The position numbers and the translations under genes are program-made. Below are positions 9,104-17,520 of a DNA stretch of 64,000 bases, piece by piece; positions within the stretch are counted from its first letter, which is position 1; each line of letters starts with the position of its first letter. Below the pieces are notes generated by a model. That model made no database searches. It was not told the origin of the DNA and saw nothing but the letters and a program-made list of their open reading frames with translations. Origin of the DNA: Rhodococcus sp. SBT000017. Lineage in GTDB: Bacteria; Actinomycetota; Actinomycetes; Mycobacteriales; Mycobacteriaceae. The stretch lies in contig NZ_REFU01000001.1 of assembly GCF_003688915.1 (NCBI RefSeq), forward strand, positions 3,162,001 through 3,226,000, given 5' to 3'.

Positions 9104-10371
9104 TGCAGGATCCGGTCCTGATCACCGGCGCTCGAATCACTCCGATCGCCTTCGTCGACCCGCCGTTGCTCAACACCGTCGGCGTGCATCAGCCCTACGC
9201 ACTGCGCGCGATCATTCAGTTGGACACCGATGCGGGCGTCGTCGGACTCGGCGAGACCTACGCGGACACCGCGCATCTCGCTCGTCTCGACGAGGCAGCC
9301 CGGGCCATCACCGGGCTGGACGTGTTCGCACTCCACTCCATTCGAGACGCCGTCGATACCGTGTTGGGGACGTTGTCGACCACCGGCGGAGACGGCGTCG
9401 CCGGAATGATCACCACGGCCAGTACGACAGACCGCGTGTTCTCCCCGTTCGAGATCGCCTGCCTGGATGTTCAGGGCAAAGTGCTGGGGCGACCGGTGTC
9501 GGATCTGCTCGGCGGCAAGGTCCGCGATTCGGTTCCGTTCAGTGCATATCTGTTCTACAAGTGGGCGGCGCATCCCGGCCGGAACCCCGACGAATGGGGC
9601 GAGGCCGTCGGCCCGGCCGGTCTGGTGCGCCAAGCGCGAAAGATGATCGACGAGTACGGCTTCGGGGCCATCAAGGTCAAAGGCGGGGTCTTTCCGCCCG
9701 ACGAGGAGATAGCCGGAATCAAAACGCTCCGCGAGGCATTCCCCGAGCTGCCGCTTCGGCTCGACCCCAACGCGGCGTGGACGGTCGACACCTCCATCCG
9801 CGTCGCCGCCGAGCTCGACGGCATCGTGGAGTATCTGGAAGATCCGACACCGGGACTCGACGGGATGGCAGAAGTCGCGCGTGAGGCGAAGATGCCACTG
9901 GCGACCAACATGTGCGTCGTCGCGTTCGATCATCTGAAGCCTGCAGTACTGAAGGACTCGGTGCAGGTGGTGCTGTCGGATCACCACTACTGGGGTGGTC
10001 TGCAACGGTCGAGGCTGCTGGCCGGAATCTGCGACACCTTCGAGATGGGACTGTCGATGCACTCGAACAGCCATCTCGGCATCAGCCTGGCCGCAATGGT
10101 TCACCTCGCCGCAGCGACACCGAACCTGACGTACGCCTGCGACACGCACTGGCCGTGGAAGAACGAGGACGTCGTGGTGCCGGGGAAGTTGAACTTCGTC
10201 GACGGCGCAGTGGCCGTTCCCACCGGCCCGGGTCTGGGCGTCGAGATAGACGAGGACGCTCTCGCGGCACTGCATCGGCAGTACCTCGAGTGCGGTATCC
10301 GGGACCGCGACGACACCGGATACATGCAGAGCATCGATCCGAGCTTCGAGAACACGTGCCCTCGTTGGTAG
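9103..10371 (+). CDS. Second glucarate dehydratase-like enolase-superfamily enzyme
   Basis: This 422-residue protein has the same active-site layout as glucarate dehydratase: K191/K193 (IKVKGG), D221 (RLDPNAAW), E246 (YLEDP), N269 (ATNM), D293 (LSDHHYW) and H320 (SMHSNSHLGIS). It is shorter than GudD and lacks the [10 protein letters not shown] cap segment. It therefore belongs to a divergent branch, comparable to GudX-like proteins or another hexarate dehydratase specificity. It overlaps kdgD by one base, so it is made together with the downstream pathway enzymes. It may widen the substrate range of the island; which isomer it uses cannot be said from sequence. Confidence 0.88.
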   Translation: MQDPVLITGARITPIAFVDPPLLNTVGVHQPYALRAIIQLDTDAGVVGLGETYADTAHLARLDEAARAITGLDVFALHSIRDAVDTVLGTLSTTGGDGVAGMITTASTTDRVFSPFEIACLDVQGKVLGRPVSDLLGGKVRDSVPFSAYLFYKWAAHPGRNPDEWGEAVGPAGLVRQARKMIDEYGFGAIKVKGGVFPPDEEIAGIKTLREAFPELPLRLDPNAAWTVDTSIRVAAELDGIVEYLEDPTPGLDGMAEVAREAKMPLATNMCVVAFDHLKPAVLKDSVQVVLSDHHYWGGLQRSRLLAGICDTFEMGLSMHSNSHLGISLAAMVHLAAATPNLTYACDTHWPWKNEDVVVPGKLNFVDGAVAVPTGPGLGVEIDEDALAALHRQYLECGIRDRDDTGYMQSIDPSFENTCPRW

Positions 10372-10423
10372 CGGGCTAAGCTCGCCGGCAGGTCGTGGGG
10401 ATCTGTGCGGGAGGATTCGTCGT

Positions 10424-11371
10424 GTGAACAGCGGTTGGCAGTATTCCCCTACCTCGGTGGCCCGAACGTCCGGGGTCAATTGCCTCGTCAGCGGACTGGT
10501 AGGTGTCGTCACCGTCTTCGGGGCGTCGACGCAGGCCGAGCCGGTGCTGGCCATGCTGGCCGTGCTGTGGTGCGGAATAGGCGTCTACATGATCGCCGCA
10601 GCACCTGCTCTCTCTCGACGGCTGTATCTGTCGATGCACCTGTCGGGCCTGACGAGTATCGCTCTGTTCTGCACTGCTGCGGACGGCGAGGTTGCTGCGC
10701 TGTGCGGGATCTTCCTCCAGCTACTGTTGGTGACGCCGGCATTCATCGTGCTTCCCAATCGCATCGCCTGGCGTACAACGGTTCTCAATGCGAGCTACAT
10801 TGCTTACCTGGGCCTCGCGGTCGGAAACCTGCACCCCGTTCTGGTGATCAACGCCGAGCTCACGCTGATCGCGATCGCAATTTCCGCGGCATGGGTGCAG
10901 AGCGTGGCATCGACCTCCGAGATCGACGATCTCACCCAACTCGCGAATCGGCGACGTCTCACTCGCGAGTTGGACGCGCGGCCGGGAACGGTGACGAGCG
11001 GAAAGATCGACGCCATCGCGGTGGTTGACATCGATCACTTCAAGGCCATCAACGACGACTTCGGGCACGCGGCCGGCGACCACGCGCTCGAGATCGTATC
11101 GGCCGCACTTCGTCGATGCCTGCCTCCGGAATACCTACTGAGCCGTTCCGGCGGCGACGAGTTCACCGTGTTGTGCACGTCCGGCACGATCGCGGAACTG
11201 AGCGACGCCGTCGACCGCGTCCGGGCCGAGCTCCCGCCGGACCTGACGATCTCGGTGGGCGTGGCGGGTAGGCAGGGCACCGAGGCCGCCCGCACCACGC
11301 TCGGTCGGGCCGATCGGGCCCTGTACGAGTCCAAGAATCTCGGGCGGAACCGCACGACCGTCCACGAGTAG
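10424..11371 (+). CDS. Membrane-anchored diguanylate cyclase (GGDEF)
   Basis: The 315-residue protein has an N-terminal membrane part with about five to six hydrophobic segments (roughly 15-160). A GGDEF domain follows, with DDLTQLANRR, DIDHFKAINDDFGHAAGD and the intact signature SGGDEF (G243-F247). Predicted to make cyclic di-GMP from two GTP at the membrane. The residues before the signature are PPEY rather than RxxD, so the usual product-inhibition site is absent. A GGAGG ribosome site precedes the GTG start. The next gene, a TetR regulator, converges on it with stops one base apart. Confidence 0.88.
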   Translation: MNSGWQYSPTSVARTSGVNCLVSGLVGVVTVFGASTQAEPVLAMLAVLWCGIGVYMIAAAPALSRRLYLSMHLSGLTSIALFCTAADGEVAALCGIFLQLLLVTPAFIVLPNRIAWRTTVLNASYIAYLGLAVGNLHPVLVINAELTLIAIAISAAWVQSVASTSEIDDLTQLANRRRLTRELDARPGTVTSGKIDAIAVVDIDHFKAINDDFGHAAGDHALEIVSAALRRCLPPEYLLSRSGGDEFTVLCTSGTIAELSDAVDRVRAELPPDLTISVGVAGRQGTEAARTTLGRADRALYESKNLGRNRTTVHE

Positions 11372-11372
11372 G

Positions 11373-11921
11373 TCAGCGCGAGACGCCGACTTTGCGGAAC
11401 AACAGATCGACGATGGCACGTTTCGACGCCTCGTCCTGCGGGTGCGTCAGCATGGCCTCGATGACGAAGACGATCATCCGGGTCGACGGTTCGATGTCGG
11501 CATCGTCCACGCCTTCGCTGCGTAGCTCGACGGCGATCCACTGTTCCCACAACGCGTGAAAATCGTTGTGCCATTTGTCGATGCACGCCGATGCGGACGT
11601 GCGGGCGTGGACCGTGTCGACCAGCCGGTGATACTTCTCGAGCTCTTCGACCACCCAGAGAACCTGTTCGTTCACCGGATGCCCCGCGAGGGCACCGAAT
11701 CGACCGAGAGCCTCGGTGTGTATGTCGTCGAGCACCCCGACGAGGAGCTCGTCCTTGTCGCCGAAATACCAGTAGATCGTATTGGTGGTCACTCCGGCAG
11801 CGCTGGCGATTCGCCCCATCGGGGTGTGCTCGTAGCCGTCGTCGACGAACAGCGACCGAGCGGCGTCCACGATCTCGGAGCGTTTCTCGGCTCGGTCGAC
11901 GGGTCGGCGGTTGCGCGGCAT
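11373..11921 (-). CDS. TetR family transcriptional regulator
   Basis: The 182-residue protein has an N-terminal TetR helix-turn-helix (about 12-58: EIVDAARSLFVDDGYEHT, then IASAAGVTTNTIYWYFGDKDELL). A variable ligand-binding helical domain follows. It is divergent from the alpha/beta hydrolase gene, and the 82-nt gap carries two identical-spacing palindromes (11932-11954 and 11963-11983). It is therefore very likely the local repressor of itself and the hydrolase. The ligand is unknown, perhaps the hydrolase substrate. Confidence 0.9.
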   Translation of the reverse strand: MPRNRRPVDRAEKRSEIVDAARSLFVDDGYEHTPMGRIASAAGVTTNTIYWYFGDKDELLVGVLDDIHTEALGRFGALAGHPVNEQVLWVVEELEKYHRLVDTVHARTSASACIDKWHNDFHALWEQWIAVELRSEGVDDADIEPSTRMIVFVIEAMLTHPQDEASKRAIVDLLFRKVGVSR

Positions 11922-11931
11922 TCGACCATCG

Positions 11932-11954
11932 TATCTTGATCGAGGTTCAAGATA
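11932..11954. promoter_or_regulatory. TetR operator 1 (TATCTTGA-N7-TCAAGATA)
   Basis: Perfect 8-nt inverted arms with a 7-nt spacer, 10 nt from the tetR start. It overlaps a possible -35 element for the hydrolase gene (TTGATC at 11937-11942, 16 nt before TATTTT at 11959-11964). Confidence 0.75.
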
Positions 11955-11962
11955 GTGCTATT

Positions 11963-11983
11963 TTCTTGAATGCCGATCAAGAA
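11963..11983. promoter_or_regulatory. TetR operator 2 (TTCTTGA-N7-TCAAGAA)
   Basis: The same TCTTGA/TCAAGA core and the same 7-nt spacer as operator 1, with centres 30 bp (about three helical turns) apart. It begins at the end of the putative -10 and would cover the transcription start of the hydrolase gene. Confidence 0.72.
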
Positions 11984-12003
11984 TCCGACGAAGGACGACC
12001 GAC

Positions 12004-12930
12004 ATGAGCGCCGACGAACAGCCCGGATACACCCGAACCGACGAACGGTTCGAATCGGAGGGAGTCCGTTGCGCCGTAGCCGTATACCGGCCGACCGGAG
12101 CCACAGCCGATAGCCCGGCAGTGGTCATGGCCCACGGATTCGGCACCCCACGTGTAATTCGCCTCTTCGCCTACGCGGAGATCTTCGCCCGCGCCGGCTA
12201 CACGGTTCTCGTCTTCGACTACCGCCACTTCGGTGACAGCGACGGTGAGCCACGTCAGCTACTCGACATCGGCAAGCAACTCGTCGATTGGCGCAACGCC
12301 GTCGCCCACGCCCGAACACTCGACGGCGTCGACTCGGATCGCATCGTCGGTTGGGGTACCTCCTTCGCCGGCGGACACGTGCTCACCCGAGCCGGCACAG
12401 GGGAGAACTTCGCCGCTGTCATCGCCCAGATCCCGCATGTGGACGGAATCGCAGCCGTGCGCGCGACCGGACTTCGGCGCACCGTCAAGCTTGCCCCGTC
12501 AGCGGTGATCGACCAGATCCGCGCGTTGCGCGGGAAATCACCCCTGTACGTCGATTCGGTCGGCAACCCCGGCGATCGAGCCGTCATGACCTCGCCCGAC
12601 GCCGTCCCCGGCCGCGACCTCCTCCTCGCCGAATCCGGATTGACGGACGGCGACTACCCGGAAACCGTTGCAGCACGGATTCTTCTGCGTATCGGGCTGT
12701 ACTCGCCGGGTCGCACGGCGTCGTCCATCACGTGCCCAGTTCTGTTGCAGATCATGTCCGAGGACGTCGTCACACCGGCCTACGTCACCGTGAAGGTCGC
12801 AGCGAAGATCCCCGACGCCACCGTGCACATCCACAAGGGCGGGCACTTCGACCCCTACGTGCAGCCGCTGTTCCCGACCATCATCGAAGAACAACTCGCG
12901 TTCCTGAAAAGGGTTGTGCCGCCGAGCTAG
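12004..12930 (+). CDS. Alpha/beta hydrolase
   Basis: This 308-residue protein has the alpha/beta-hydrolase fold. It shows an oxyanion-type HGFGTPR, FDYRHFGDSDG, the nucleophile elbow GWGTSFAGG (Ser), a late acidic segment (MSEDVVTP) and the histidine in HIHKGGHFDPY. No signal peptide is seen, so it should be cytosolic. It resembles the family of dienelactone-hydrolase-like or acetyl-xylan-esterase-like hydrolases of unknown substrate. GAAGGAC precedes the ATG. It is under the twin TetR operators. Its stop overlaps the stop of the convergent TetR gene in a shared CTAG (12927-12930). Confidence 0.85.
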   Translation: MSADEQPGYTRTDERFESEGVRCAVAVYRPTGATADSPAVVMAHGFGTPRVIRLFAYAEIFARAGYTVLVFDYRHFGDSDGEPRQLLDIGKQLVDWRNAVAHARTLDGVDSDRIVGWGTSFAGGHVLTRAGTGENFAAVIAQIPHVDGIAAVRATGLRRTVKLAPSAVIDQIRALRGKSPLYVDSVGNPGDRAVMTSPDAVPGRDLLLAESGLTDGDYPETVAARILLRIGLYSPGRTASSITCPVLLQIMSEDVVTPAYVTVKVAAKIPDATVHIHKGGHFDPYVQPLFPTIIEEQLAFLKRVVPPS

Positions 12931-13595
12931 GGCTCACGACGCACCGATTGCGCTGCCAGCGGCTCGACGATACTGCCCAGCAGTGTCGCGAGGGTGGCGA
13001 CGACGACTCGGCGCTCGGCAGCGTAGCCGCTGAGATACCAGGTCATGGCGGTGTGGCTGATGCCGCCGATGGCCGCGGTCGCGAGCAGATCGACATCGAG
13101 ATCCGGCCCCGACGAGACGTCCCCTGCGAACGCGCGGAGGTAGCCGAGCAGCAGGGCACCGAACTCGTGCATCACCGCCAGATACGTCTGCTCGACGCGC
13201 GGGCTGACCCCGAGCACCTCCATCCACACCACTCGGGCCAGGTGTGGATCTTCGATGACCTCGAAGAAGGAATCGAGCACCTGCACGGCGACGGCCCGGA
13301 CATCACTGCGCGGATCCACCTCGGCCATCGCCTCGACGGCCGAATTCGTCAGGCGAGCAATGCATTCGCCATAGACCGCGAGCAGCAGGTCCTCGGTCTT
13401 GTCGAAGTGCCGATAGAAGTGACGATCTGCGACCTTGGCCCCGCGGCACAATCCGCGCACGGTCGCGGCTCGGTAGCCGACAGTGCCGAACACCCGAAGA
13501 CCCGCATCCAACAGCTGCCTGCGCCTGCGCTCGTCGCGATCAGCGGCACTCTCACCGCCGTAGGCGCGTCCTGCGTTCTCGACGACCTCTGTCAC
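12927..13595 (-). CDS. TetR family transcriptional regulator (last gene of the FMO operon)
   Basis: The 222-residue protein has a TetR DNA-binding domain (about 20-68: QLLDAGLRVFGTVGYRAATVRGLC, then VADRHFYRHFDKTEDLL) and a C-terminal ligand domain. The GTG start at 13595 overlaps the SDR stop by GTGA (13592-13595). The regulator is thus translated with the SDR and FMO genes and probably controls the palindrome at the head of that operon (15962-15993). A longer in-frame open stretch upstream lies over the SDR gene and is not used. Confidence 0.88.
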   Translation of the reverse strand: MTEVVENAGRAYGGESAADRDERRRRQLLDAGLRVFGTVGYRAATVRGLCRGAKVADRHFYRHFDKTEDLLLAVYGECIARLTNSAVEAMAEVDPRSDVRAVAVQVLDSFFEVIEDPHLARVVWMEVLGVSPRVEQTYLAVMHEFGALLLGYLRAFAGDVSSGPDLDVDLLATAAIGGISHTAMTWYLSGYAAERRVVVATLATLLGSIVEPLAAQSVRREP

Positions 13596-14437
13596 TGTCG
13601 GCGAGTGTCGAGTTGCGCGGTCAGACGGCGCACTTCGGCATCTCGCTCCAGAATCGCGTCGTACACCGGATTGATGATGCCGCGCAGCAGCGACATCGGA
13701 ATCCAGCGACCGGGCACCTGAATTCGCGGCGCCCGCCGCTCGATACCCCGCACCACACCTCGCGCAAGCGTGTCCGGGGAAATCGGACGGCGCAAGGGCG
13801 AGGGAAACCCCTTGGCGACCAGCGCTGTCGCGATCTCGTCGCCGCCGAACGCCACCTCGACGATCGGCGTGGCAATCCAACCGGGATACAGCACCCCGGC
13901 CGTGGCACCCGTGCCGGCCAACTCCAGCCTCAACGCCCGGCCGAGTTGTTCCACGGCTGCCTTCGAGGCCGCGTACGGCGCATTGGCCAACCCGTTGAGG
14001 TAGGCGTACGTCGAGGAGGTCAGCAAGACGTAGCCACCGGACTCGACGATGGACGGCAGTGCGGCCCGCACGGTGTTCCACACGCCCATCAGATTCACGC
14101 CGATGACCCTCTCGAAGACCCCATCCTCCGCGGATCGTACGGTGGATGCCCTTGCGCCACTGGAGATTCCGGCATTGGCGAACACCACGTCGAGCCGTCC
14201 GAACGTGGAGATCGCGGCGGCGACCGCGGCGTCCAACTGCTCGCGCACGGTAACGTCGGCGCGGGCCACGAGGACGCGCTCGCTGCCCAGCTTGCGACTC
14301 ACCGAGTCGAGATCCGAGGACTCGGTGTCGACCAGAACGACGGAGGCACCCCGTCGATGCAGCGCCGCCGCGACGGCGGCACCGATTCCCCCGGCCGCAC
14401 CGGTGATCAGGACGACCTTGCCCGAATGATCTTTCAT
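13592..14437 (-). CDS. Short-chain dehydrogenase/reductase
   Basis: The 281-residue classical-type SDR has the cofactor motif VLITGAAGGIGAAVA (TGxxxGxG), NAG in VVFANAGIS, a catalytic Ser in LLTSSTYAY and YAASK with the Tyr/Lys pair. D37 in VLVDTES suggests NAD(H) preference. It overlaps the upstream FMO gene by ATGA and the downstream TetR gene by GTGA. A substrate shared with the monooxygenase (alcohol to ketone before Baeyer-Villiger oxidation) is a reasonable inference. The C-terminal extension of about 40 residues (GRWIPMSLLRGI onward) is often seen in mycobacterial-type lipid SDRs. Confidence 0.88.
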   Translation of the reverse strand: MKDHSGKVVLITGAAGGIGAAVAAALHRRGASVVLVDTESSDLDSVSRKLGSERVLVARADVTVREQLDAAVAAAISTFGRLDVVFANAGISSGARASTVRSAEDGVFERVIGVNLMGVWNTVRAALPSIVESGGYVLLTSSTYAYLNGLANAPYAASKAAVEQLGRALRLELAGTGATAGVLYPGWIATPIVEVAFGGDEIATALVAKGFPSPLRRPISPDTLARGVVRGIERRAPRIQVPGRWIPMSLLRGIINPVYDAILERDAEVRRLTAQLDTRRQ

Positions 14438-15924
14438 GCCGGCACCTCGTCTTTCGTGATCGCATCGGTGGGCGCGAAGTGAATGTGGTGCTCCTGCGGA
14501 CGAAAACGCTTGGCCCACCGACGGAAGGTGAAACTGAAACCGGGGAACATGGCCACGACGTGCCCGGACTTGGACTGATACCAGCTGTGGCAGCCGCCGT
14601 CCTTCCAGACGGTGCCGTCCATCTCGCGGTGAATCTTGTCGGTGTAGGCCTGCTCGGCATCTGCAGTGACCTCGATCGCCAGTGCCCCGCTCTGCTTGAC
14701 GGCGTCGACGGCCCGCACGATGTACTCCATCTGCGCCTCGATGAGGAAGATCGCGGAGGTGTGCCCGATTCCGGTGTTGGGTCCGGTGACGACGAACAGG
14801 TTGGGGAACCCGGGGACCGTCGTGCCGAGGTAGGCGCGCGGGTAGGGATCCCAGACCTCGGACAGGGCCCGGCCGTCGCGTCCGATCACCGGGTACGAGA
14901 TGACTCCGTCGGTGGCGTCGTATCCGGTGGACCACACCAACAGATCCACATCGACGTGTTCGCCTGTGGTGGTGACGATTCCGGTCTCGGTGATCTCGGC
15001 AATGCCGTCGTGCTTGTCGTGCAGAGTGACGTTCGACTTCCCCAGTGCCGGATACAACGTGTTGGACAGCAATACCCGCTTGCACCCGATGGTGTAGTCC
15101 GGGGTGACCTTGGCTCGAAGCTCGGGATCGGGCACCTGAGACTGGATGTGCTTCAACGCAGTTCGCTGCGCCACGGCCTTCAGCATCGTCCGCGAGTACT
15201 TGAACCCGACGACGCGAGTCTCGAGGGTCCAGTAGATGCCGGCGCGAACCGCCCTCCGAATCGGTTCGATACGCAGCAGCTTTCGCTGGAGCGCAGTGAA
15301 TTCGCGATCGTGGCGCGGCATCACCCAGTGCGGGGTGCGCTGGAAGACGTGCAGTTGCTCCACCTCGGGTTGGATCGCCGGGATCACCTGTGCGGCGCTG
15401 GCACCGCTGCCGACGATCGCCACCCTCTTGCCTGCGTGGTCGTACTCGGTGTCCCAGTCGTTGGTGTGAAACTGCTTGCCGCCGAATCCCTCTCGGCCGG
15501 GGAAGGGCGGAATCACCGGCGTACTGAGCGGACCCGACGCGTTCACCACGAACGTGGCGGCGTAATCGCCGCGCGAGGTGGAGATCAGCCAGTGATCGCC
15601 GACCCATTCGATCTTCCGGACGTCGGTGTCGACATGCGTTCGAGCAGGCAGACCATTCGATTCGAGTACGTGGTCGGTGTACCGCTCGAGCTCCTCGCGT
15701 TCGGCGAACATGCGCGACCATTCGAACGGCTCGGACGCGATCGAATACAGCGGACTCTGCACGTCGACGGCTGCGCCCGGATATCGGTTCTGCTTCCACG
15801 TGCCACCGAGGAAGGGACGCCTCTCCAGGATGACGAAGTCGTCGATCCCTCGATCGAGCAGCGCTTTGGCTGCGCATTGGCCACCGAAGCCGCTGCCGAT
15901 GATCACCACGTTGTGCACCTGCAT
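14434..15924 (-). CDS. Flavin-containing/Baeyer-Villiger-type monooxygenase
   Basis: This 496-residue protein has an FAD Rossmann motif (VVIIGSGFGGQCAA, GxGxxG), the Baeyer-Villiger-like fingerprint FGGKQFHTNDWD and an NADPH Rossmann motif (VAIVGSGASAAQV). It also has the late LVWSTGYDA and TGPNTGIGHTS motifs. It inserts one oxygen of O2 into a ketone or soft nucleophile using NADPH. The fingerprint ends in D rather than P, as in the mycobacterial EthA-like/FMO-like type II-I intermediate groups. I chose MQVHN at 15924 because GGAGGGG lies upstream; an ATG at 15954 is in frame. First gene of the FMO-SDR-TetR operon. Confidence 0.9.
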   Translation of the reverse strand: MQVHNVVIIGSGFGGQCAAKALLDRGIDDFVILERRPFLGGTWKQNRYPGAAVDVQSPLYSIASEPFEWSRMFAEREELERYTDHVLESNGLPARTHVDTDVRKIEWVGDHWLISTSRGDYAATFVVNASGPLSTPVIPPFPGREGFGGKQFHTNDWDTEYDHAGKRVAIVGSGASAAQVIPAIQPEVEQLHVFQRTPHWVMPRHDREFTALQRKLLRIEPIRRAVRAGIYWTLETRVVGFKYSRTMLKAVAQRTALKHIQSQVPDPELRAKVTPDYTIGCKRVLLSNTLYPALGKSNVTLHDKHDGIAEITETGIVTTTGEHVDVDLLVWSTGYDATDGVISYPVIGRDGRALSEVWDPYPRAYLGTTVPGFPNLFVVTGPNTGIGHTSAIFLIEAQMEYIVRAVDAVKQSGALAIEVTADAEQAYTDKIHREMDGTVWKDGGCHSWYQSKSGHVVAMFPGFSFTFRRWAKRFRPQEHHIHFAPTDAITKDEVPA

Positions 15925-15961
15925 CCTGACGGACCCCTCCCACGAGCGCTGCATCCGATGA

Positions 15962-15993
15962 CGCGCGACATCACTTTAAAGTGATGACGCGCG
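15962..15993. promoter_or_regulatory. Large palindromic operator upstream of the FMO operon
   Basis: A 32-bp near-perfect palindrome: the core ATCACTTTAAAGTGAT (15970-15985) is perfect, and the symmetry continues outward through CGCGCG arms with a single mismatched pair. It lies 38 nt upstream of the FMO start and 29 nt beyond the stop of the upstream transporter gene. The size and symmetry suit a TetR dimer pair, most simply the TetR encoded at the end of this operon. Confidence 0.65.
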
Positions 15994-16010
15994 ATTCCGC
16001 AATGGAATCG
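15992..16010. promoter_or_regulatory. Second inverted repeat next to the FMO operator
   Basis: CGATTCC-GCAAT-GGAATCG: perfect 7-nt arms with a 5-nt loop, directly adjoining the larger palindrome. It could be a second regulator site or a small terminator hairpin for the upstream sulP gene. No T-run follows in the direction of transcription. Confidence 0.35.
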
Positions 16011-16029
16011 GTAGATCGGCGAGCGCTGG

Positions 16030-17520
16030 TCAATGACCGCCCGAAAGCTGCCCGGTCAGCCGAACATGCCGCTCCGCAGAGGCCGCGTCGAGACCGACGA
16101 TCACTGCCCGCTTGCCCTTCGCCTCGTACTTCGTGGTGATGGCATCGAGCGTGGCGACCGTGGACGCATCCCAGACATGGGCACCGCTGAGGTCGATGAC
16201 GATGTTCTTCGGATCTCCCGCGTAGTCGAACCGATAGACCAGATCGTTGCTCGACGCGAAGAACAACTCCCCCTTCACTGCGTAGATGCGAGTGCCCTCG
16301 TTCGGATGCGCTACGTCGATGACCTCGGTCAGGTGCGCCACCCGCCGAGCGAACAGCACCATCGCGGTGACGACGCCGACGACGACGCCGTACGCGAGGT
16401 TGTGGGTGGCGACGGTGACGACCACGGTTGCCACCATGACTGCTGTTTCGCTCTTGGGCATGCGCCGCAACGTCTTCGGGCTGATGCTGTGCCAATCCAT
16501 CGTGCCGATCGCAACCATGATCATCACGGCGGCAAGTGCGGCCATCGGGATCAGTGCCACGACGTCGCCCAGTCCGACCACGAGTATCAACAGGAACACC
16601 CCGGCCAGGAACGTGGAAATGCGAGTCCGGGCACCCGAGGCCTTGACGTTGATCATCGTCTGGCCGACCATCGCGCACCCACCCATGCCACCGAAGAAGC
16701 CGGTGATGACGTTCGCTGCGCCCTGGCCCCAACTCTCCCGGGTCTTGTTCGAGTGAGTGTCGGTGACGTCGTCGACGAGTTTTGCCGTCAGCAGCGATTC
16801 GAGCAGTCCGACGATGGCCATGGCGAGGGCGTACGGAGCGATGATGCTCAGCGTCTCGAGGTTCAGCGGGACGTCGGGGATCAGCAGCGCGGGCAGGCTC
16901 GACGGCAGTTCGCCCTCATCGCCGACGTCGGGGACGTTCAGCGTGAAGACCACTGTGGCAACGGTCAGCAGCACGATGGCGACGAGCGGTGCGGGCACGA
17001 CCGACGTGATCCTCGGCAGCAGGAACATGATCAGCAGACCGACGGCCACCAGCGGGTAGACCAGCCACGGCACACCTATCAACGCAGGAAACTGAGAGGT
17101 GAAGATGAGAATGGCGAGCGCGTTGACGAAGCCGACCATGACGCTACGCGGGATGAAGCGCATCAACTTGGCAACCCCGAGGACCCCGAAAATCACTTGG
17201 AAGACGCCGGCGAGGATGACGGTGGCGATGAAGTAGTCGAGACCGTACTGCTTTGCGACCGGGGCGATGACCAGGGCAATAGCGCCGGTAGCGGCCGAAA
17301 TCATCGCGGGACGACCACCGAGGAACGCGATCGACACGGCCATGGTGAAGGACGCGAACAGGCCCACTCGCGGATCGACGCCGGCAATGATCGAGAAGGC
17401 GATGGCCTCGGGAATCAGTGCCAGGGCCACGACGAGGCTTGCCAGCACCTCGGTCTTCAGCATTCGCGGGGACCGCAGGGCACTCATGACGGTCGGAATC
17501 CGTTCGGCGGAGTCGCTCAT
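16030..17520 (-). CDS. SulP family inorganic anion transporter with STAS domain (copy 1)
   Basis: The 496-residue protein begins with LRSPRMLKTEVLASLVVALALIPEAIAFS (first helix region). It has the SulP core GLFASFTMAV, GGRPAMISAATGAIALV and GGMGGCAMVGQTMINVK, about 11 membrane segments, and a short C-terminal STAS domain (about 400-490, VIDLSGAHVWDASTVATLDAI). SulP proteins carry sulfate, bicarbonate or other anions; the ion is not predictable. GGAGAGAC precedes the ATG at 17520. Upstream in-frame codons to 17715 are rejected as non-homologous. It is very similar to the gene at 21404-22912 along its whole length. Divergent from the RNase J gene. Confidence 0.9.
   Translation of the reverse strand: MSDSAERIPTVMSALRSPRMLKTEVLASLVVALALIPEAIAFSIIAGVDPRVGLFASFTMAVSIAFLGGRPAMISAATGAIALVIAPVAKQYGLDYFIATVILAGVFQVIFGVLGVAKLMRFIPRSVMVGFVNALAILIFTSQFPALIGVPWLVYPLVAVGLLIMFLLPRITSVVPAPLVAIVLLTVATVVFTLNVPDVGDEGELPSSLPALLIPDVPLNLETLSIIAPYALAMAIVGLLESLLTAKLVDDVTDTHSNKTRESWGQGAANVITGFFGGMGGCAMVGQTMINVKASGARTRISTFLAGVFLLILVVGLGDVVALIPMAALAAVMIMVAIGTMDWHSISPKTLRRMPKSETAVMVATVVVTVATHNLAYGVVVGVVTAMVLFARRVAHLTEVIDVAHPNEGTRIYAVKGELFFASSNDLVYRFDYAGDPKNIVIDLSGAHVWDASTVATLDAITTKYEAKGKRAVIVGLDAASAERHVRLTGQLSGGH

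Noticed and set aside
12927..15924. FMO-SDR-TetR as the core of a natural-product cluster
   Set aside because: No synthase, synthetase or tailoring set is nearby; a small catabolic or detoxifying operon explains it better.
13599..15943. Long minus-strand frame that reads through the SDR and continues over the FMO gene
   Set aside because: Only the SDR part (from 14437) is homologous; the upstream portion is the FMO gene in a wrong frame.
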